From an uncultured Bacteroides sp. (lineage in GTDB: Bacteria; Bacillota; Clostridia; Lachnospirales; Lachnospiraceae): a DNA stretch of 64,000 nucleotides. The notes below the pieces were generated by a model. It ran no database searches and was not told the DNA's origin. It saw only the letters and a list, made by a program, of their open reading frames with translations. The stretch spans positions 1-64,000 of the forward strand of contig CAMECH010000009.1 of assembly GCA_945913015.1 (NCBI GenBank), written 5' to 3'. The translations under genes were made by a program, and so were the position numbers. Positions 49,145 to 59,453 of this stretch are shown piece by piece. The number at the start of each line of letters is the position of its first letter. Position 1 is the stretch's first letter.

Positions 49145-50059
49145 TCATATCCTTTGTTCTGTTATCAGCTCTATCGCTGACCTTTTTACCTCAACCGTGA
49201 TTTTCTTATGACTTCCCCCATACTCACCGTCAAGGACCCAGTCTGTTTCTTCTGATGATTCTATCTCAGCTCTGCTGCATTTACAACTGAACACCTGTGA
49301 TTTATCCTGAATAGACTGTGTGATAAATCCATTCACAATCTGCTGTAAATCCATAGGATTTTTCGGTTTCTTAATAAACGTAAGTTCAAACAAGCCATCA
49401 TTAAGTCCGACATCAGGTCCTACAAGATTTTTCATACCTGCAACGGAACGGGAATTTGAAATCATTCCATATATAAATTCATCTTCCACCCGTTCACCAT
49501 TCACATTTATCGTAAGCCTTGCAGGACGTATCTCCGTCACTCGCTTCGCGGCCTCGATAATATACGCCTGATGTCCAAGAATATTCTTCATATCCTGCGG
49601 TGTTTCATACGATACATCTGTGAAAGCCCCAAACGCAGCAACATAATTAAATGTTCTTCCGTTAAAATCCCCGACATCACAGGGATGCGGTTTCCCATTA
49701 ACAATATACCTCGCTGCCTCCTTCATATTCTTCGGAATTTCCAGCGTACTGGCAAAATCATTAGTGCTGCCGCTTGGTATATAGCCTATAGGAGGTCTTT
49801 TCTCTTTCGGAACAGTGAGAACCGCATCAACCGTCTCATTCAGCATTCCGTCGCCGCCTCCGCACACTACAATGTCATATTCGCAGACATTACGGGCAAC
49901 ATACTCATAACCGTCTCTTGGTGCCTTTGTCGGGTACACAGTCACATCATATCCTGCCCTTGTGAATATTTTAATTATATCCAGAAGAAGATATTTAATT
50001 CTTGCTTTTCCCGAATGCGGATTAAAAACAAACAGCATTTTTGCCATATATAAAACCAT
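49145..50059 (-). CDS. diacylglycerol kinase family lipid kinase (YegS/BmrU-like)
   Basis: VFNPHSGKA, VVCGGGDGMLNETVDAV, GYIPSGSTNDFAST. Confidence 0.93.
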   Translation of the reverse strand: MVLYMAKMLFVFNPHSGKARIKYLLLDIIKIFTRAGYDVTVYPTKAPRDGYEYVARNVCEYDIVVCGGGDGMLNETVDAVLTVPKEKRPPIGYIPSGSTNDFASTLEIPKNMKEAARYIVNGKPHPCDVGDFNGRTFNYVAAFGAFTDVSYETPQDMKNILGHQAYIIEAAKRVTEIRPARLTINVNGERVEDEFIYGMISNSRSVAGMKNLVGPDVGLNDGLFELTFIKKPKNPMDLQQIVNGFITQSIQDKSQVFSCKCSRAEIESSEETDWVLDGEYGGSHKKITVEVKRSAIELITEQRI

Positions 50060-50099
50060 GCCTTTCCTTAAACAGCCTCAAACATTTCAATAATCCCGA

Positions 50100-51707
50100 T
50101 TAACGGTCCCATTTATCGCAAAGTGAATTAATCTGGTCTGTAAACTTAGCCAGATCTTTATTGGAGCCTCCCTGATTGTGCGTAATAACTGTCATCAGGC
50201 GCTTTCCGGCAGATACAAGTCTTTCATAAATGCTCTGGCTCCTTGAAGTCGCAACAGTTCTTCTCGTCTTTTTCTCCCTGTTGCCTTCTTTAATGCATTC
50301 TCCGGTAACCGCATCATAAACCGAACCGTTATAAGGAGCCACGGCATCATAACCGTATTCTTCCCTCAGTTCCTTTGTAAATATGTCACAAATCTCATCT
50401 TCTCCGTGAACAACATAAATGCGTTCCGGCTTTTTATCAAACGAGTTAATCCATTTGATAAGGCCCTCTCTGTCAGCGTGGCTGCTTGCGCCTCCAAGCT
50501 GCGCTATCTCCGCTCTTACCTCAATCGGTTCACCAAACAGCTTAACCTCCTGTGCCCCGTCAAGCAGCGTACGTCCAAGTGTTCCGACTGCCTGATATCC
50601 CACAAAAAGTATTGTACACTCCGGTCTCCAGAGGTTATGTTTCAAATGATGTCTTATTCTTCCTGCCTCACACATTCCTGATGCAGATATTATTACCTTT
50701 GGTTTCTTTTCAAAATTTATCTGCCTTGATTCATCACTGCTGACAGCCAGTTTAAGTCCCGGAAATGCAATCGGATTAATCCCCTGCTCTATAAGTTCCA
50801 TTGCTTCTTCATCAAAATAGCCTTCAACATTCTTATTAAAAATGCTCGTTGCCTCAATTGCAAGCGGGCTGTCAACATACACATCAAATTCAGGAAGATA
50901 ATGGTCAATCTCATTGTCACTCTTTATTTTGCGTATAAAATACAGAAGTTCCTGTGTACGGCCGACAGCAAATGACGGGATAACGACATTGCCGCCTCTG
51001 GCAAACGTCCGCTTAAACACCTTTTTCAGTTCGCCGACATAATCAGGCGTTCCCCCATGGCTTTTGTCGCCGTATGTACATTCCATAATAACAATATCGC
51101 CGTCTTCAACGTACTTTGGATCCCTGATAATCGGTTTATTGAGATTTCCGATATCACCTGAGAATACAAACGTTTTTGATATGCCGTTTTCATTCACACT
51201 GACACTTATGCTTGCCGAACCAAGCAGATGCCCCGCATCCGTGAAATGTATACTAATACCGTCACACACTTCAACCGATGTATCATACTCACATCCGACA
51301 AAATATTTCATTACATTCTGTGCGTCTTCCATATCATACAGCGGAACAAATTTCTTAAGCGTCTTTGAACGCTCAGCCTTACGGTTTCTCCATTCGGCTT
51401 CAAACATCTGTATATGTGCGCTGTCACGCAGCATAATGTCGCAAAGCTCTTTCGTCGCATTAGTGGCATAAATACGCCCCCTGAACCCCTTTGCATAAAG
51501 AAGAGGTATCAGTCCCGAATGGTCAATGTGTGCATGTGTAAGAAAAACGTAATCCACATCCGCTGCCGGAATTGGAATTTCCTGATTTTCATAAACATCA
51601 CACCCCTGCTCCATTCCGCAGTCAATAAGAATATTCTTTCCGCACGCCTCAAGATAATGGCAGCTTCCTGTCACTTCATGGTCAGCGCCTAAAAATGTGA
51701 GCCTCAT
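50100..51707 (-). CDS. MBL-fold beta-CASP hydrolase (RNA-processing exonuclease-like)
   Basis: THAHIDHSG, beta-CASP region, SASGMCEAGRIRHHLKHNL, GGASSHADREGL. Confidence 0.94.
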   Translation of the reverse strand: MRLTFLGADHEVTGSCHYLEACGKNILIDCGMEQGCDVYENQEIPIPAADVDYVFLTHAHIDHSGLIPLLYAKGFRGRIYATNATKELCDIMLRDSAHIQMFEAEWRNRKAERSKTLKKFVPLYDMEDAQNVMKYFVGCEYDTSVEVCDGISIHFTDAGHLLGSASISVSVNENGISKTFVFSGDIGNLNKPIIRDPKYVEDGDIVIMECTYGDKSHGGTPDYVGELKKVFKRTFARGGNVVIPSFAVGRTQELLYFIRKIKSDNEIDHYLPEFDVYVDSPLAIEATSIFNKNVEGYFDEEAMELIEQGINPIAFPGLKLAVSSDESRQINFEKKPKVIISASGMCEAGRIRHHLKHNLWRPECTILFVGYQAVGTLGRTLLDGAQEVKLFGEPIEVRAEIAQLGGASSHADREGLIKWINSFDKKPERIYVVHGEDEICDIFTKELREEYGYDAVAPYNGSVYDAVTGECIKEGNREKKTRRTVATSRSQSIYERLVSAGKRLMTVITHNQGGSNKDLAKFTDQINSLCDKWDR

Positions 51708-51823
51708 ACCAATCTGCCTCCCTCGCTATTAATTTAAATACATTATAACAAAATCATTACCGTATTAGTACAATTTTTGCAAAATTTCATATAAATATTA
51801 TAAAGTTTCTGACTTAAAGGTCT

Positions 51824-53599
51824 GTGTACAATATGAGTGACCAGAAAATCGAAAATCTTTTAAACATAAGCCTCGAAGTGACAAACGAAGAACGAGCCAA
51901 ATCAATCGCCCTCGAAACCGGTTACAATCCCGAGACCAGAATATGGGAAATAATTATAATGTACAGCGGAACACGCGAAAATCTGGCTTCTGTCCTTTCA
52001 AAATATGACAATATCACAATCATTTATCTTATCGGTGGATTTGCCATTCTCAATACGCCGCAGCAGAATATTGAATTAATAGCGCGCGAACCGATAATTG
52101 AATATATAGAAAAGCCCAAGCGTCTGTACTTTGGACTTGCCGCTTCCAAGGCCGCTTCATGCCTGTCATCAATACAATCCGCCCAAAGTCTTAATCTGCG
52201 CGGCACCGGTGTCATCACAGGAGTAATCGACACCGGAATCGACTACCGTCTGCCATCATTTAAAAACGAAGATGGAACAACAAGGCTTTTGTGCATATGG
52301 GATCAGACCGCTGTAAAATCAGAAAACTCCGTCTCTCCCGGAACAGTTCCCTCATACGGCTTCGGTCTTGAATACAGCGAAGCTGAGATTAATGCTTCTC
52401 TTGCCTCACCTCCTGCACCCGAATCAAATACAGATTTTAACGTAACCGATATATCAGGACACGGCACAGCCGTCACGCGCATCGCCGCAGGGAATGAGGG
52501 CATTGCTTCTGACAGCCGCATTATTTTTGTCAAAATGGGACTTGCAAGAGAGGAATCTTTTCCGCGTACTACACAGCTTATGTGTGCTATCGATTACATT
52601 ATACAAAAAGCCATTCAATTCAAAATGCCTGCAGCGATAAATATAAGCTTCGGAAACAACTATGGTGACCACACCGGAACATCTCTTCTTGAAATTTATA
52701 TAGACTCAGTTTCATTTGCATGGAAAAACAGCATATGCATAGGGACCGGCAACGAGGCAGACAGTGCCACACATGCCTCGGGCAGATTATCCGGTCGCAC
52801 ACCGGGAAGCTCACAGTCTGTGCAGATTATTGACTTTGCCATATCTCCATATGAACGCAGCATAAACATGCAGGTTTGGAAATACTACTGGGACAGCATA
52901 CAGCTTGCCATTCTCTCCCCATCCGGGACACGTTTTGAAATTCCGTCTGTCGCCGACAGCGTTATACGCCTGCACACCGACGGCACAACACTGCTTATAT
53001 ATAACGGGCAGCCTTCTCCGTTCAGCATAATGCAGGAAATATATTTTGACTTTATTCCCGACAATGAATATATAGGTTCAGGCATATGGCAGCTTCAGCT
53101 TGAACCCGTTAAAATAATATCCGGAGATTACAACATATGGCTTCCGACGGCGTCTGCAATCAATCCGTCAACAGGCTTTCTTTTGCCAAACAGTGACAAG
53201 ACATTTACAATACCCTCAACATCCTCACGTGCCATTTCAGTAGGCGCATACAACGCACTCAACAACTCATACGCTACATTTTCAGGGCGCGGATATACAT
53301 TAACCGAATCCGGCTTTGCCACATCAAAACCCGACATATGTGCTCCGGGAGTATCAGTTCAGGTTGGCGGACGCAGTTTTACCGGTACATCATTTGCAAC
53401 TCCTTTTGTTACGGGCAGTGCCGCTTTATTGATGGAGTGGGGTATAGTTCTTGGTAACGACCCTTTTCTGTATGGTGAAAAGCTAAAGGCTTATCTTATT
53501 AACGGCGCAAAAAAACTGCCCGGCACACCTTTCACCCCAAATGACCTTACCGGCTGGGGTGCACTGTGTGTTGCGGACAGCATTCCTGTGCAAAACTAA
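51824..53599 (+). CDS. S8 family peptidase (clostridial Csp-like)
   Basis: GVIDTGIDYR, DISGHGTAVTRIAAG, GTSFATPFVTGSAAL; long insertion between His and Ser blocks. Confidence 0.9.
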   Translation: MYNMSDQKIENLLNISLEVTNEERAKSIALETGYNPETRIWEIIIMYSGTRENLASVLSKYDNITIIYLIGGFAILNTPQQNIELIAREPIIEYIEKPKRLYFGLAASKAASCLSSIQSAQSLNLRGTGVITGVIDTGIDYRLPSFKNEDGTTRLLCIWDQTAVKSENSVSPGTVPSYGFGLEYSEAEINASLASPPAPESNTDFNVTDISGHGTAVTRIAAGNEGIASDSRIIFVKMGLAREESFPRTTQLMCAIDYIIQKAIQFKMPAAINISFGNNYGDHTGTSLLEIYIDSVSFAWKNSICIGTGNEADSATHASGRLSGRTPGSSQSVQIIDFAISPYERSINMQVWKYYWDSIQLAILSPSGTRFEIPSVADSVIRLHTDGTTLLIYNGQPSPFSIMQEIYFDFIPDNEYIGSGIWQLQLEPVKIISGDYNIWLPTASAINPSTGFLLPNSDKTFTIPSTSSRAISVGAYNALNNSYATFSGRGYTLTESGFATSKPDICAPGVSVQVGGRSFTGTSFATPFVTGSAALLMEWGIVLGNDPFLYGEKLKAYLINGAKKLPGTPFTPNDLTGWGALCVADSIPVQN

Positions 53600-53603
53600 T
53601 TCC

Positions 53604-55055
53604 TTATTCAATTTGGGTATCAATCTGCTCAATATACTTCCACGTCTTCCCCTTGTCATCAGATACATATCTTGCCGCAAGAGTTGCGTTATTATATGTA
53701 CTGTCGGGACTTTGCGTGACAAGAAGCGAAAGCTTGCCGGATGAGTCAGCCGTCGGCGTGTTAGCCTGTACAAACACCTGATTCCACTGATACTTATTTC
53801 CAACATTATCACTTAACTGCTGGGCTTCAAGCTGCACCACCGAAAATGTCTCTCCACCGTCAAATGTTGAAATAAGAGTATTCGTCATATCCGTATCATA
53901 TTTATAGCTTATAAATCCGGTCTTTTCATCAATAAAGGCTGCACCTATTATTTCTTTTGCAAATGGTGTAGTCCCAACCTGTGCCCAGTTTTCACCTCCG
54001 TCCGAGGTTTTAAAAATTGCGGACGCCTGCGTGCTCTGCCCCTTTGTATATCCGACTACTATAACGCCATCATTGTCAGAGAAGAAATTCATGTACGCAA
54101 AATTCAAATCTGTTATATCCGACACCTGCGAACTTACCCAATGTTCTCCCTTATCTTTCGTATAAATTATTGTAAGCGGCACAGATTTTCCGTTGACTAC
54201 AACTCCGCCATACAAAAAGGCAGCATTCTGCGAATCAATTACATATGTACCCTCATCAACAATCTTCTTTGATTCAGGTGTGTTATCATTTCTGTTAACA
54301 TAACTTTGCAAAAGATATGCCGATTCCGCCGGAACTGTTACCCACTTCTCACCGCCGTCAAATGTTACCTGTATTTTATCATCCGAAAGCTGATAGCGAT
54401 ACAGACTCTCATCCGGCTCCTTATCTGTATTATTCGCGGATACAGGGATTCCGCCTGAAGTGTAGGTTTTTATTCCGTATTCTTCCGGCATCTGTATTAA
54501 CGCCGCACGTACCTTAGCCGTTCCGTCATAAAGATTTTCTATATCAAATCTTACAACCCATTCGCAAATCATAACACCATCAGACACGTAGCCTTCCCAT
54601 GAGTCAAAATAATCACTCTCTTTATTAAATGCCTCAGCAGAAAAACCTATCAGCACAGTATTATCATTCGCATTAATTACATTTATTTCATTGACTGATA
54701 CATTTTTAAGCGCTTTTACACTTGGAACAAAACGCCCTTTCATCTGTCCGAGATATGACTCCATCCATATCCTTGAGACATCCACAAGTGATATCGTACT
54801 AACCCAGTCGTCTGCGCTTTTAGACTCCTGTTCTGCCATAAGTCCATTATCACCGTCAACGACTTCAAGCTCCTTATTAATCCGTATTTCATACGTATAC
54901 TGTGATTTTATTTCAGTATCATTTTGATGTTTTCTGCCATACTCATAATAGGATATAATTGCAACTATAACAGCAAAACTGAGTATAGTCAGTATTTTTA
55001 TTCCATGTTCACTCAGAATCCGCTTCATCATAAGTCGCATCTCCCAGTCAGTCAT
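53604..55055 (-). CDS. membrane-anchored Asp-box beta-propeller protein (sialidase/YCF48-like repeats)
   Basis: N-terminal TM; repeated Asp-box-like motifs FDGGEKWVTV, DKGEHWVSSQ, SDGGENWAQV, FDGGETFSVV, DDKGKTWKYI. Confidence 0.8.
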   Translation of the reverse strand: MTDWEMRLMMKRILSEHGIKILTILSFAVIVAIISYYEYGRKHQNDTEIKSQYTYEIRINKELEVVDGDNGLMAEQESKSADDWVSTISLVDVSRIWMESYLGQMKGRFVPSVKALKNVSVNEINVINANDNTVLIGFSAEAFNKESDYFDSWEGYVSDGVMICEWVVRFDIENLYDGTAKVRAALIQMPEEYGIKTYTSGGIPVSANNTDKEPDESLYRYQLSDDKIQVTFDGGEKWVTVPAESAYLLQSYVNRNDNTPESKKIVDEGTYVIDSQNAAFLYGGVVVNGKSVPLTIIYTKDKGEHWVSSQVSDITDLNFAYMNFFSDNDGVIVVGYTKGQSTQASAIFKTSDGGENWAQVGTTPFAKEIIGAAFIDEKTGFISYKYDTDMTNTLISTFDGGETFSVVQLEAQQLSDNVGNKYQWNQVFVQANTPTADSSGKLSLLVTQSPDSTYNNATLAARYVSDDKGKTWKYIEQIDTQIE

Positions 55056-55879
55056 TAATTAAAATCTTCTCTCTTTTCAAACACTCGGTCCCTTACAATC
55101 ATGCCATAACGCTTATAATTCCATATTATATAAAGGCTCATTACCGAAAACAGCATTGCAACCACAATTACAACAGGCCCTGTAACCACGTTCCATACAG
55201 GCGAAATCTTCCTGAAAGCATACGGACACGCATATGCTATTATTATAGCCAGTGCTATCACAACGCCATCATATAGTGCTTTCTTCCTGTGAAGTCTCCT
55301 GAAGAAAGTATATACAACCAAACCTGCCACTTCACCTACCGGTCTTACAAGTCCCGTAACCAGCGCAAGCAAAAATGCCTGCGGCATCGATACTCCAAGC
55401 AGTGCAAGGGCAGCGCCTCCAAAAATCATATCAACAGCCATTCTGTAAATAATTCGTCCGAAATAATATCTTGATGCTTTTACACCTGCCGTATCAAGCA
55501 AAAATGCATCTCTTTCCGACATTGTAAATATAGTTGTGTTTGTTATTGTTCCGCAGAGCGTTGATAAAACAAAATACATATAAATAATGGCAAGGTTCTG
55601 CTGCCTTGATATAAGCGGGCAGAAATTCCCCAGAATTTTCCACGGAATCCATGTCATAATAAATACATATGCAACTTTTTTGGCGAATTCATAAATAAGA
55701 AGACCAATACACGTCAGCACTTCCATTATAATTTTCGGAATGTTTTTCCCGCCTCTAAACGGTTCTTCTCCCATACGCTCTCTTAAAAATGGCACCTTCA
55801 GAAGCAGGCTTATGAGCATATTGGCGCCTTCCTGCATTTTCATTATTTTGTCAGGAAACAAATCCCTAATTAATCCCAT
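55055..55879 (-). CDS. ABC-2-like multi-pass membrane protein
   Basis: About 6 hydrophobic segments; overlaps the ABC-ATPase-like gene; start MGLIRDLFPDK preferred. Confidence 0.7.
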   Translation of the reverse strand: MGLIRDLFPDKIMKMQEGANMLISLLLKVPFLRERMGEEPFRGGKNIPKIIMEVLTCIGLLIYEFAKKVAYVFIMTWIPWKILGNFCPLISRQQNLAIIYMYFVLSTLCGTITNTTIFTMSERDAFLLDTAGVKASRYYFGRIIYRMAVDMIFGGAALALLGVSMPQAFLLALVTGLVRPVGEVAGLVVYTFFRRLHRKKALYDGVVIALAIIIAYACPYAFRKISPVWNVVTGPVVIVVAMLFSVMSLYIIWNYKRYGMIVRDRVFEKREDFN

Positions 55880-56546
55880 CTTCTTCTCCTTCGGCAAGCA
55901 ACTCAACGACAGCCTGCCTGATTTCAGGTATTTCAAAGCTCTCTCCCGACACCATGTTCAATTCCCCATTATTGAGCACCACCACATCATCCGAAAGAGT
56001 TCTTGCGACATCAATATTACCACTTGTAACTATAATTATATGCTCATCCTTCATCTCATCAAGAATAGGAAACATATCATTAAAAAATTCCTCACTGCAG
56101 TAATCAAACAATGCATCAAACGCCATAACATACGGCTTTTTAATAAGGATAACGGCAATCTGAAGTCTTTTTCTTACTTCAAACTCACACACCGAGATAA
56201 GCTGATTAAACACCTCATGCGGCACTCCCACACGTTCGCATGCCTCCACCGCAGTTTTTGTATCGCACATATAGCTTAAATATTCCATAACCGTAAGGTA
56301 TGGCGGAAACGTGGCATCCTCATGTACCATCATAGCTTTCCCGTTATCGCTTATGTATACCTTTCCTGCATTGGGCTTACATAATCCGGCAACACATTCA
56401 CACAAAAGTGTCTTTCCCGAACCATGCCTTCCGATAACCGGATAAATCTCCCCTTTATTAAAAATATAATTTGCATCGGTTATCATTTCTGTCCTGTTAA
56501 ATATTTTTTTCAAATTAGCCAGCTGTAACACTTTAATTCCTCGCAA
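55866..56546 (-). CDS. degenerate ABC transporter ATP-binding protein
   Basis: Walker A GRHGSGKT intact; signature, Walker B Glu, Q-loop and H-loop appear substituted. Confidence 0.8.
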   Translation of the reverse strand: MRGIKVLQLANLKKIFNRTEMITDANYIFNKGEIYPVIGRHGSGKTLLCECVAGLCKPNAGKVYISDNGKAMMVHEDATFPPYLTVMEYLSYMCDTKTAVEACERVGVPHEVFNQLISVCEFEVRKRLQIAVILIKKPYVMAFDALFDYCSEEFFNDMFPILDEMKDEHIIIVTSGNIDVARTLSDDVVVLNNGELNMVSGESFEIPEIRQAVVELLAEGEEDGIN

Positions 56547-56713
56547 ACACTACATATTACTAATTTAATCAGAATAATTATATTATATAACAAACGATTT
56601 TGTAAATATAATATTTTAATTAAAGCTTCATATTCTATTGATAATTAGCCTTAAACTATGATATAATTACAAAATGTTGTTAATTATGTGAATATTTTAA
56701 TTGGAGGGAACTG

Positions 56714-57385
56714 ATGGATTTTAAGAATTGGGCTGCCAGACATTGGCGCATATGGTATGTTTCATATGTATTTATGTATCTGCCCTGGTTTTTTACAACA
56801 GAAAAACTGATAACATTTGACCATCCTAATCTGCACGTAATGCACTCACCGATTGATGACCTTATTCCGTTCTGTGAATACTTCATCATACCTTACTGCA
56901 TATGGTTTTTTTACATTGCAGTGACATGTGTTTTTATGTATTTTAAGGGAACCGATACAGAATACAAACGTTTTGCATGGTCGCTCATTATCGGCATGTC
57001 AATCTGCATGATAATATGTATGATTTATCCAAACTGTGTCACCATGCGTCCTGATTCACTTGAACGCGACAATATTTTTACAAGAATAATATCAATGCTT
57101 TGGGCGACAGATACGTCAACCAACGTATTTCCAAGCATACATGTATATAATTCAATTGCGATACACATAGCACTCTGTAAATGCGAAGCACTTGAAAATC
57201 ATCGCATCGTACGTTTTATTTCACTTATAACATGCATTTTCATATGTATGTCGACAGTATTCTTAAAGCAGCATTCCGTTATTGATGTTGCCGGCGCCGG
57301 AGTTTTAATGGCTGTGATGTACTACTTTTTGTACGTTCCTTCTGAGGAAAGACGTTTTTCACTCAGAAGTGCATGGAGCAAATAG
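56714..57385 (+). CDS. PAP2-family phosphatase-like membrane protein
   Basis: FPSIHVYNS and KQHSVIDVAGAGVLMA motifs; six TM segments. Confidence 0.85.
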   Translation: MDFKNWAARHWRIWYVSYVFMYLPWFFTTEKLITFDHPNLHVMHSPIDDLIPFCEYFIIPYCIWFFYIAVTCVFMYFKGTDTEYKRFAWSLIIGMSICMIICMIYPNCVTMRPDSLERDNIFTRIISMLWATDTSTNVFPSIHVYNSIAIHIALCKCEALENHRIVRFISLITCIFICMSTVFLKQHSVIDVAGAGVLMAVMYYFLYVPSEERRFSLRSAWSK

Positions 57386-57412
57386 TTTTGCAATTTCTAG
57401 TTTTGCAATTTC
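57383..57412. repeat. tandem duplication, 15 bp x2
   Basis: tagttttgcaatttc twice, abutting; first copy includes the PAP2 stop codon. Confidence 0.95.
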
Positions 57413-57428
57413 ATGAAGCACTTAAATA

Positions 57429-57471
57429 AAATGAGCGGACATTTATGATTAACAATGTCCACTCATTTTTT
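57429..57471. terminator. bidirectional-looking terminator
   Basis: aaatgagcggacatt-tatgattaac-aatgtccactcatttttt. Confidence 0.85.
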
Positions 57472-57474
57472 AAT

Positions 57475-57508
57475 TATGCAGTCCGCCTATCTATGCAGTC
57501 CGCTCTCT
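57475..57508. repeat. tandem duplication, 17-bp period
   Basis: tatgcagtccgcctatc / tatgcagtccgctctct. Confidence 0.85.
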
Positions 57509-57514
57509 TTCTAA

Positions 57515-57554
57515 TTGTAATTCCGCTTTACATTTTGTAATTCCGCTTTACATT
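57515..57554. repeat. perfect tandem duplication, 20 bp x2
   Basis: ttgtaattccgctttacatt twice, abutting. Confidence 0.97.
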
Positions 57555-57568
57555 CTCATATTACGGGC

Positions 57569-58330
57569 TTATCTTGCAAGCCATCCGCCATCTACTGCTA
57601 CAGTAAATCCGTGAACATAGTTTGCTGCGTCTGAGGCAAGCCATACAACAGCACCCTGCATATCTTCAGGTGTTCCCCATCTTCCTGCCGGTATTCTGTC
57701 AAGAATCTCCTCGCTTCTGTTCTCATCGCTTCTAAGCTGCGCTGTATTATTAGTAGCCATATATCCCGGTGCAATTGCATTTACATTAATGTTATACTTA
57801 GCCCACTCATTGGCAAGTGCACGTGTAAGTCCGAGAATAGCGCTCTTACTTGCAGTATATGCAGGCACACGGATTCCGCCCTGATATGAAAGCATTGAAG
57901 CCACATTGATAATTTTTCCGCCACTCTGCTGCTTTACGTACTGCTTTGCAAATGCCTGTGAAAGGAAAAATACAACCTTCTGGTTAACATTCACCACCTG
58001 CTCCCAGCTTTCCTCATCATACTCGATTGCATCTATTCTCTTGATAAGTCCTGCATTATTCACAAGAATATCCACTCTTCCAAATGCAGCAAGTGATTCG
58101 TCGAGAATTCTCTGTACCGGCTCAGTATCAGAAAGATCTGCTATTACTTCAGCAAACTCTCCGCCAAATTCCTCTATTTTCTTCTTTGTATCCTCGCATG
58201 AGCGCCTTGCAACTCCGACAACCTTTGCTCCTGCCTGTGCGAGCGCTACTGCCATTCCCTGTCCGAGTCCTGTATTGGCTCCCGTAACAACAGCAACCTT
58301 TCCCTTAAGGCTAAACATATCAAGTATCAT
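57569..58330 (-). CDS. kduD: SDR family oxidoreductase, probable 2-dehydro-3-deoxy-D-gluconate 5-dehydrogenase
   Basis: FSLKGKVAVVTGANTGLGQGMAVALAQAGA; NNAGLIKR; VNVNQKVVFFLSQAFAKQ. Confidence 0.83.
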   Translation of the reverse strand: MILDMFSLKGKVAVVTGANTGLGQGMAVALAQAGAKVVGVARRSCEDTKKKIEEFGGEFAEVIADLSDTEPVQRILDESLAAFGRVDILVNNAGLIKRIDAIEYDEESWEQVVNVNQKVVFFLSQAFAKQYVKQQSGGKIINVASMLSYQGGIRVPAYTASKSAILGLTRALANEWAKYNINVNAIAPGYMATNNTAQLRSDENRSEEILDRIPAGRWGTPEDMQGAVVWLASDAANYVHGFTVAVDGGWLAR

Positions 58331-58373
58331 ATCATATCTCCTCTCTCTTTACCTGTTTTGATTCTATATTAAA

Positions 58374-59417
58374 TTAATTGAATCCGATAATTTTATTCAT
58401 CACCCTGTAACCGGTCGAAGAAATCTGTCTTCCAAGTCTTCCCGGAAGATTGACTGTCCATCCGAGCACACTGTAGCGAAGTTTTTTATAAAGCTTTATA
58501 TCTTTGTCCTTTACATACTGCCACAGCTCTTCCTTTTTTTCAAGAAGTTCCTTGTCCTTTGATATAATAAGCATAATTGAGGATACTTCCATCATAATAC
58601 GCAGATATTTTATCATGTAATTCTTACATTTCTCATTATCTGTAATATCAAATTTAAAATAATCGACCATCCGCTTTGTAACTCTTATCTGCTGGTCAAT
58701 CCGCTTAATCATAATCTGTTCATTGACGGACTGGTCTTCGCGCCCGATAAAATATCTGTAAAAATTAGTATTGAGGTAATACATATTTTTGACGCTTGGC
58801 AATGGCTCAAACACAAAAATGTTATCTACATAAAAAGTATGCTTAGGCAACTCAAGCCTACAGTCCTTAAGCATCTGCGTGCGGTAAATGACAGAGTGCA
58901 TAAGTATGTACTGGTCCAGTTTAAAATGACCTATCTCATCCCATGTAAACATTCTGTCCTGCGGAAAAACATTGGTGTATCTGATAACCTTTTTGTGCGT
59001 TGCACCAACCTTGTCATAAACATAGTTGCACACAAGCATGTCAAGCTCTTCTTCCCCGCTCTGCGCTCTTTCATCAAGTTTTTTTAATGTTTCAAGCACC
59101 TTTCTATAGCTCTTTGCATCAACCCAGTCATCGCTGTCAACTACCTTAAAGAATCTGCCTGTTGCATTCTTAAGACCTGTATTGACTGCCTCTCCGTGTC
59201 CTCCATTCTCCTGATGGACAGCCTTAATTATTGTCGGATACTTTGCGGCATAATCATCTGCTATCTGCGCCGTATTATCCTTTACAGAACCGTCATCAAC
59301 TATTATGATTTCCACATCTTCACCGCCCACAAGCAGTGATTTAATGCATTTCTCCATATAATCCGCTGAATTATAGCATGGTATTGCGACTGATAAAATT
59401 TTCATTTTTGTCTCCAT
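58374..59417 (-). CDS. family 2 glycosyltransferase
   Basis: SVAIPCYNSADYMEKCIKSLL, IIIVDDGS, VVDSDDW. Confidence 0.92.
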   Translation of the reverse strand: METKMKILSVAIPCYNSADYMEKCIKSLLVGGEDVEIIIVDDGSVKDNTAQIADDYAAKYPTIIKAVHQENGGHGEAVNTGLKNATGRFFKVVDSDDWVDAKSYRKVLETLKKLDERAQSGEEELDMLVCNYVYDKVGATHKKVIRYTNVFPQDRMFTWDEIGHFKLDQYILMHSVIYRTQMLKDCRLELPKHTFYVDNIFVFEPLPSVKNMYYLNTNFYRYFIGREDQSVNEQIMIKRIDQQIRVTKRMVDYFKFDITDNEKCKNYMIKYLRIMMEVSSIMLIISKDKELLEKKEELWQYVKDKDIKLYKKLRYSVLGWTVNLPGRLGRQISSTGYRVMNKIIGFN

Positions 59418-59453
59418 TCCGACATTATTAATTTGTCTTTATCCATTATATGC

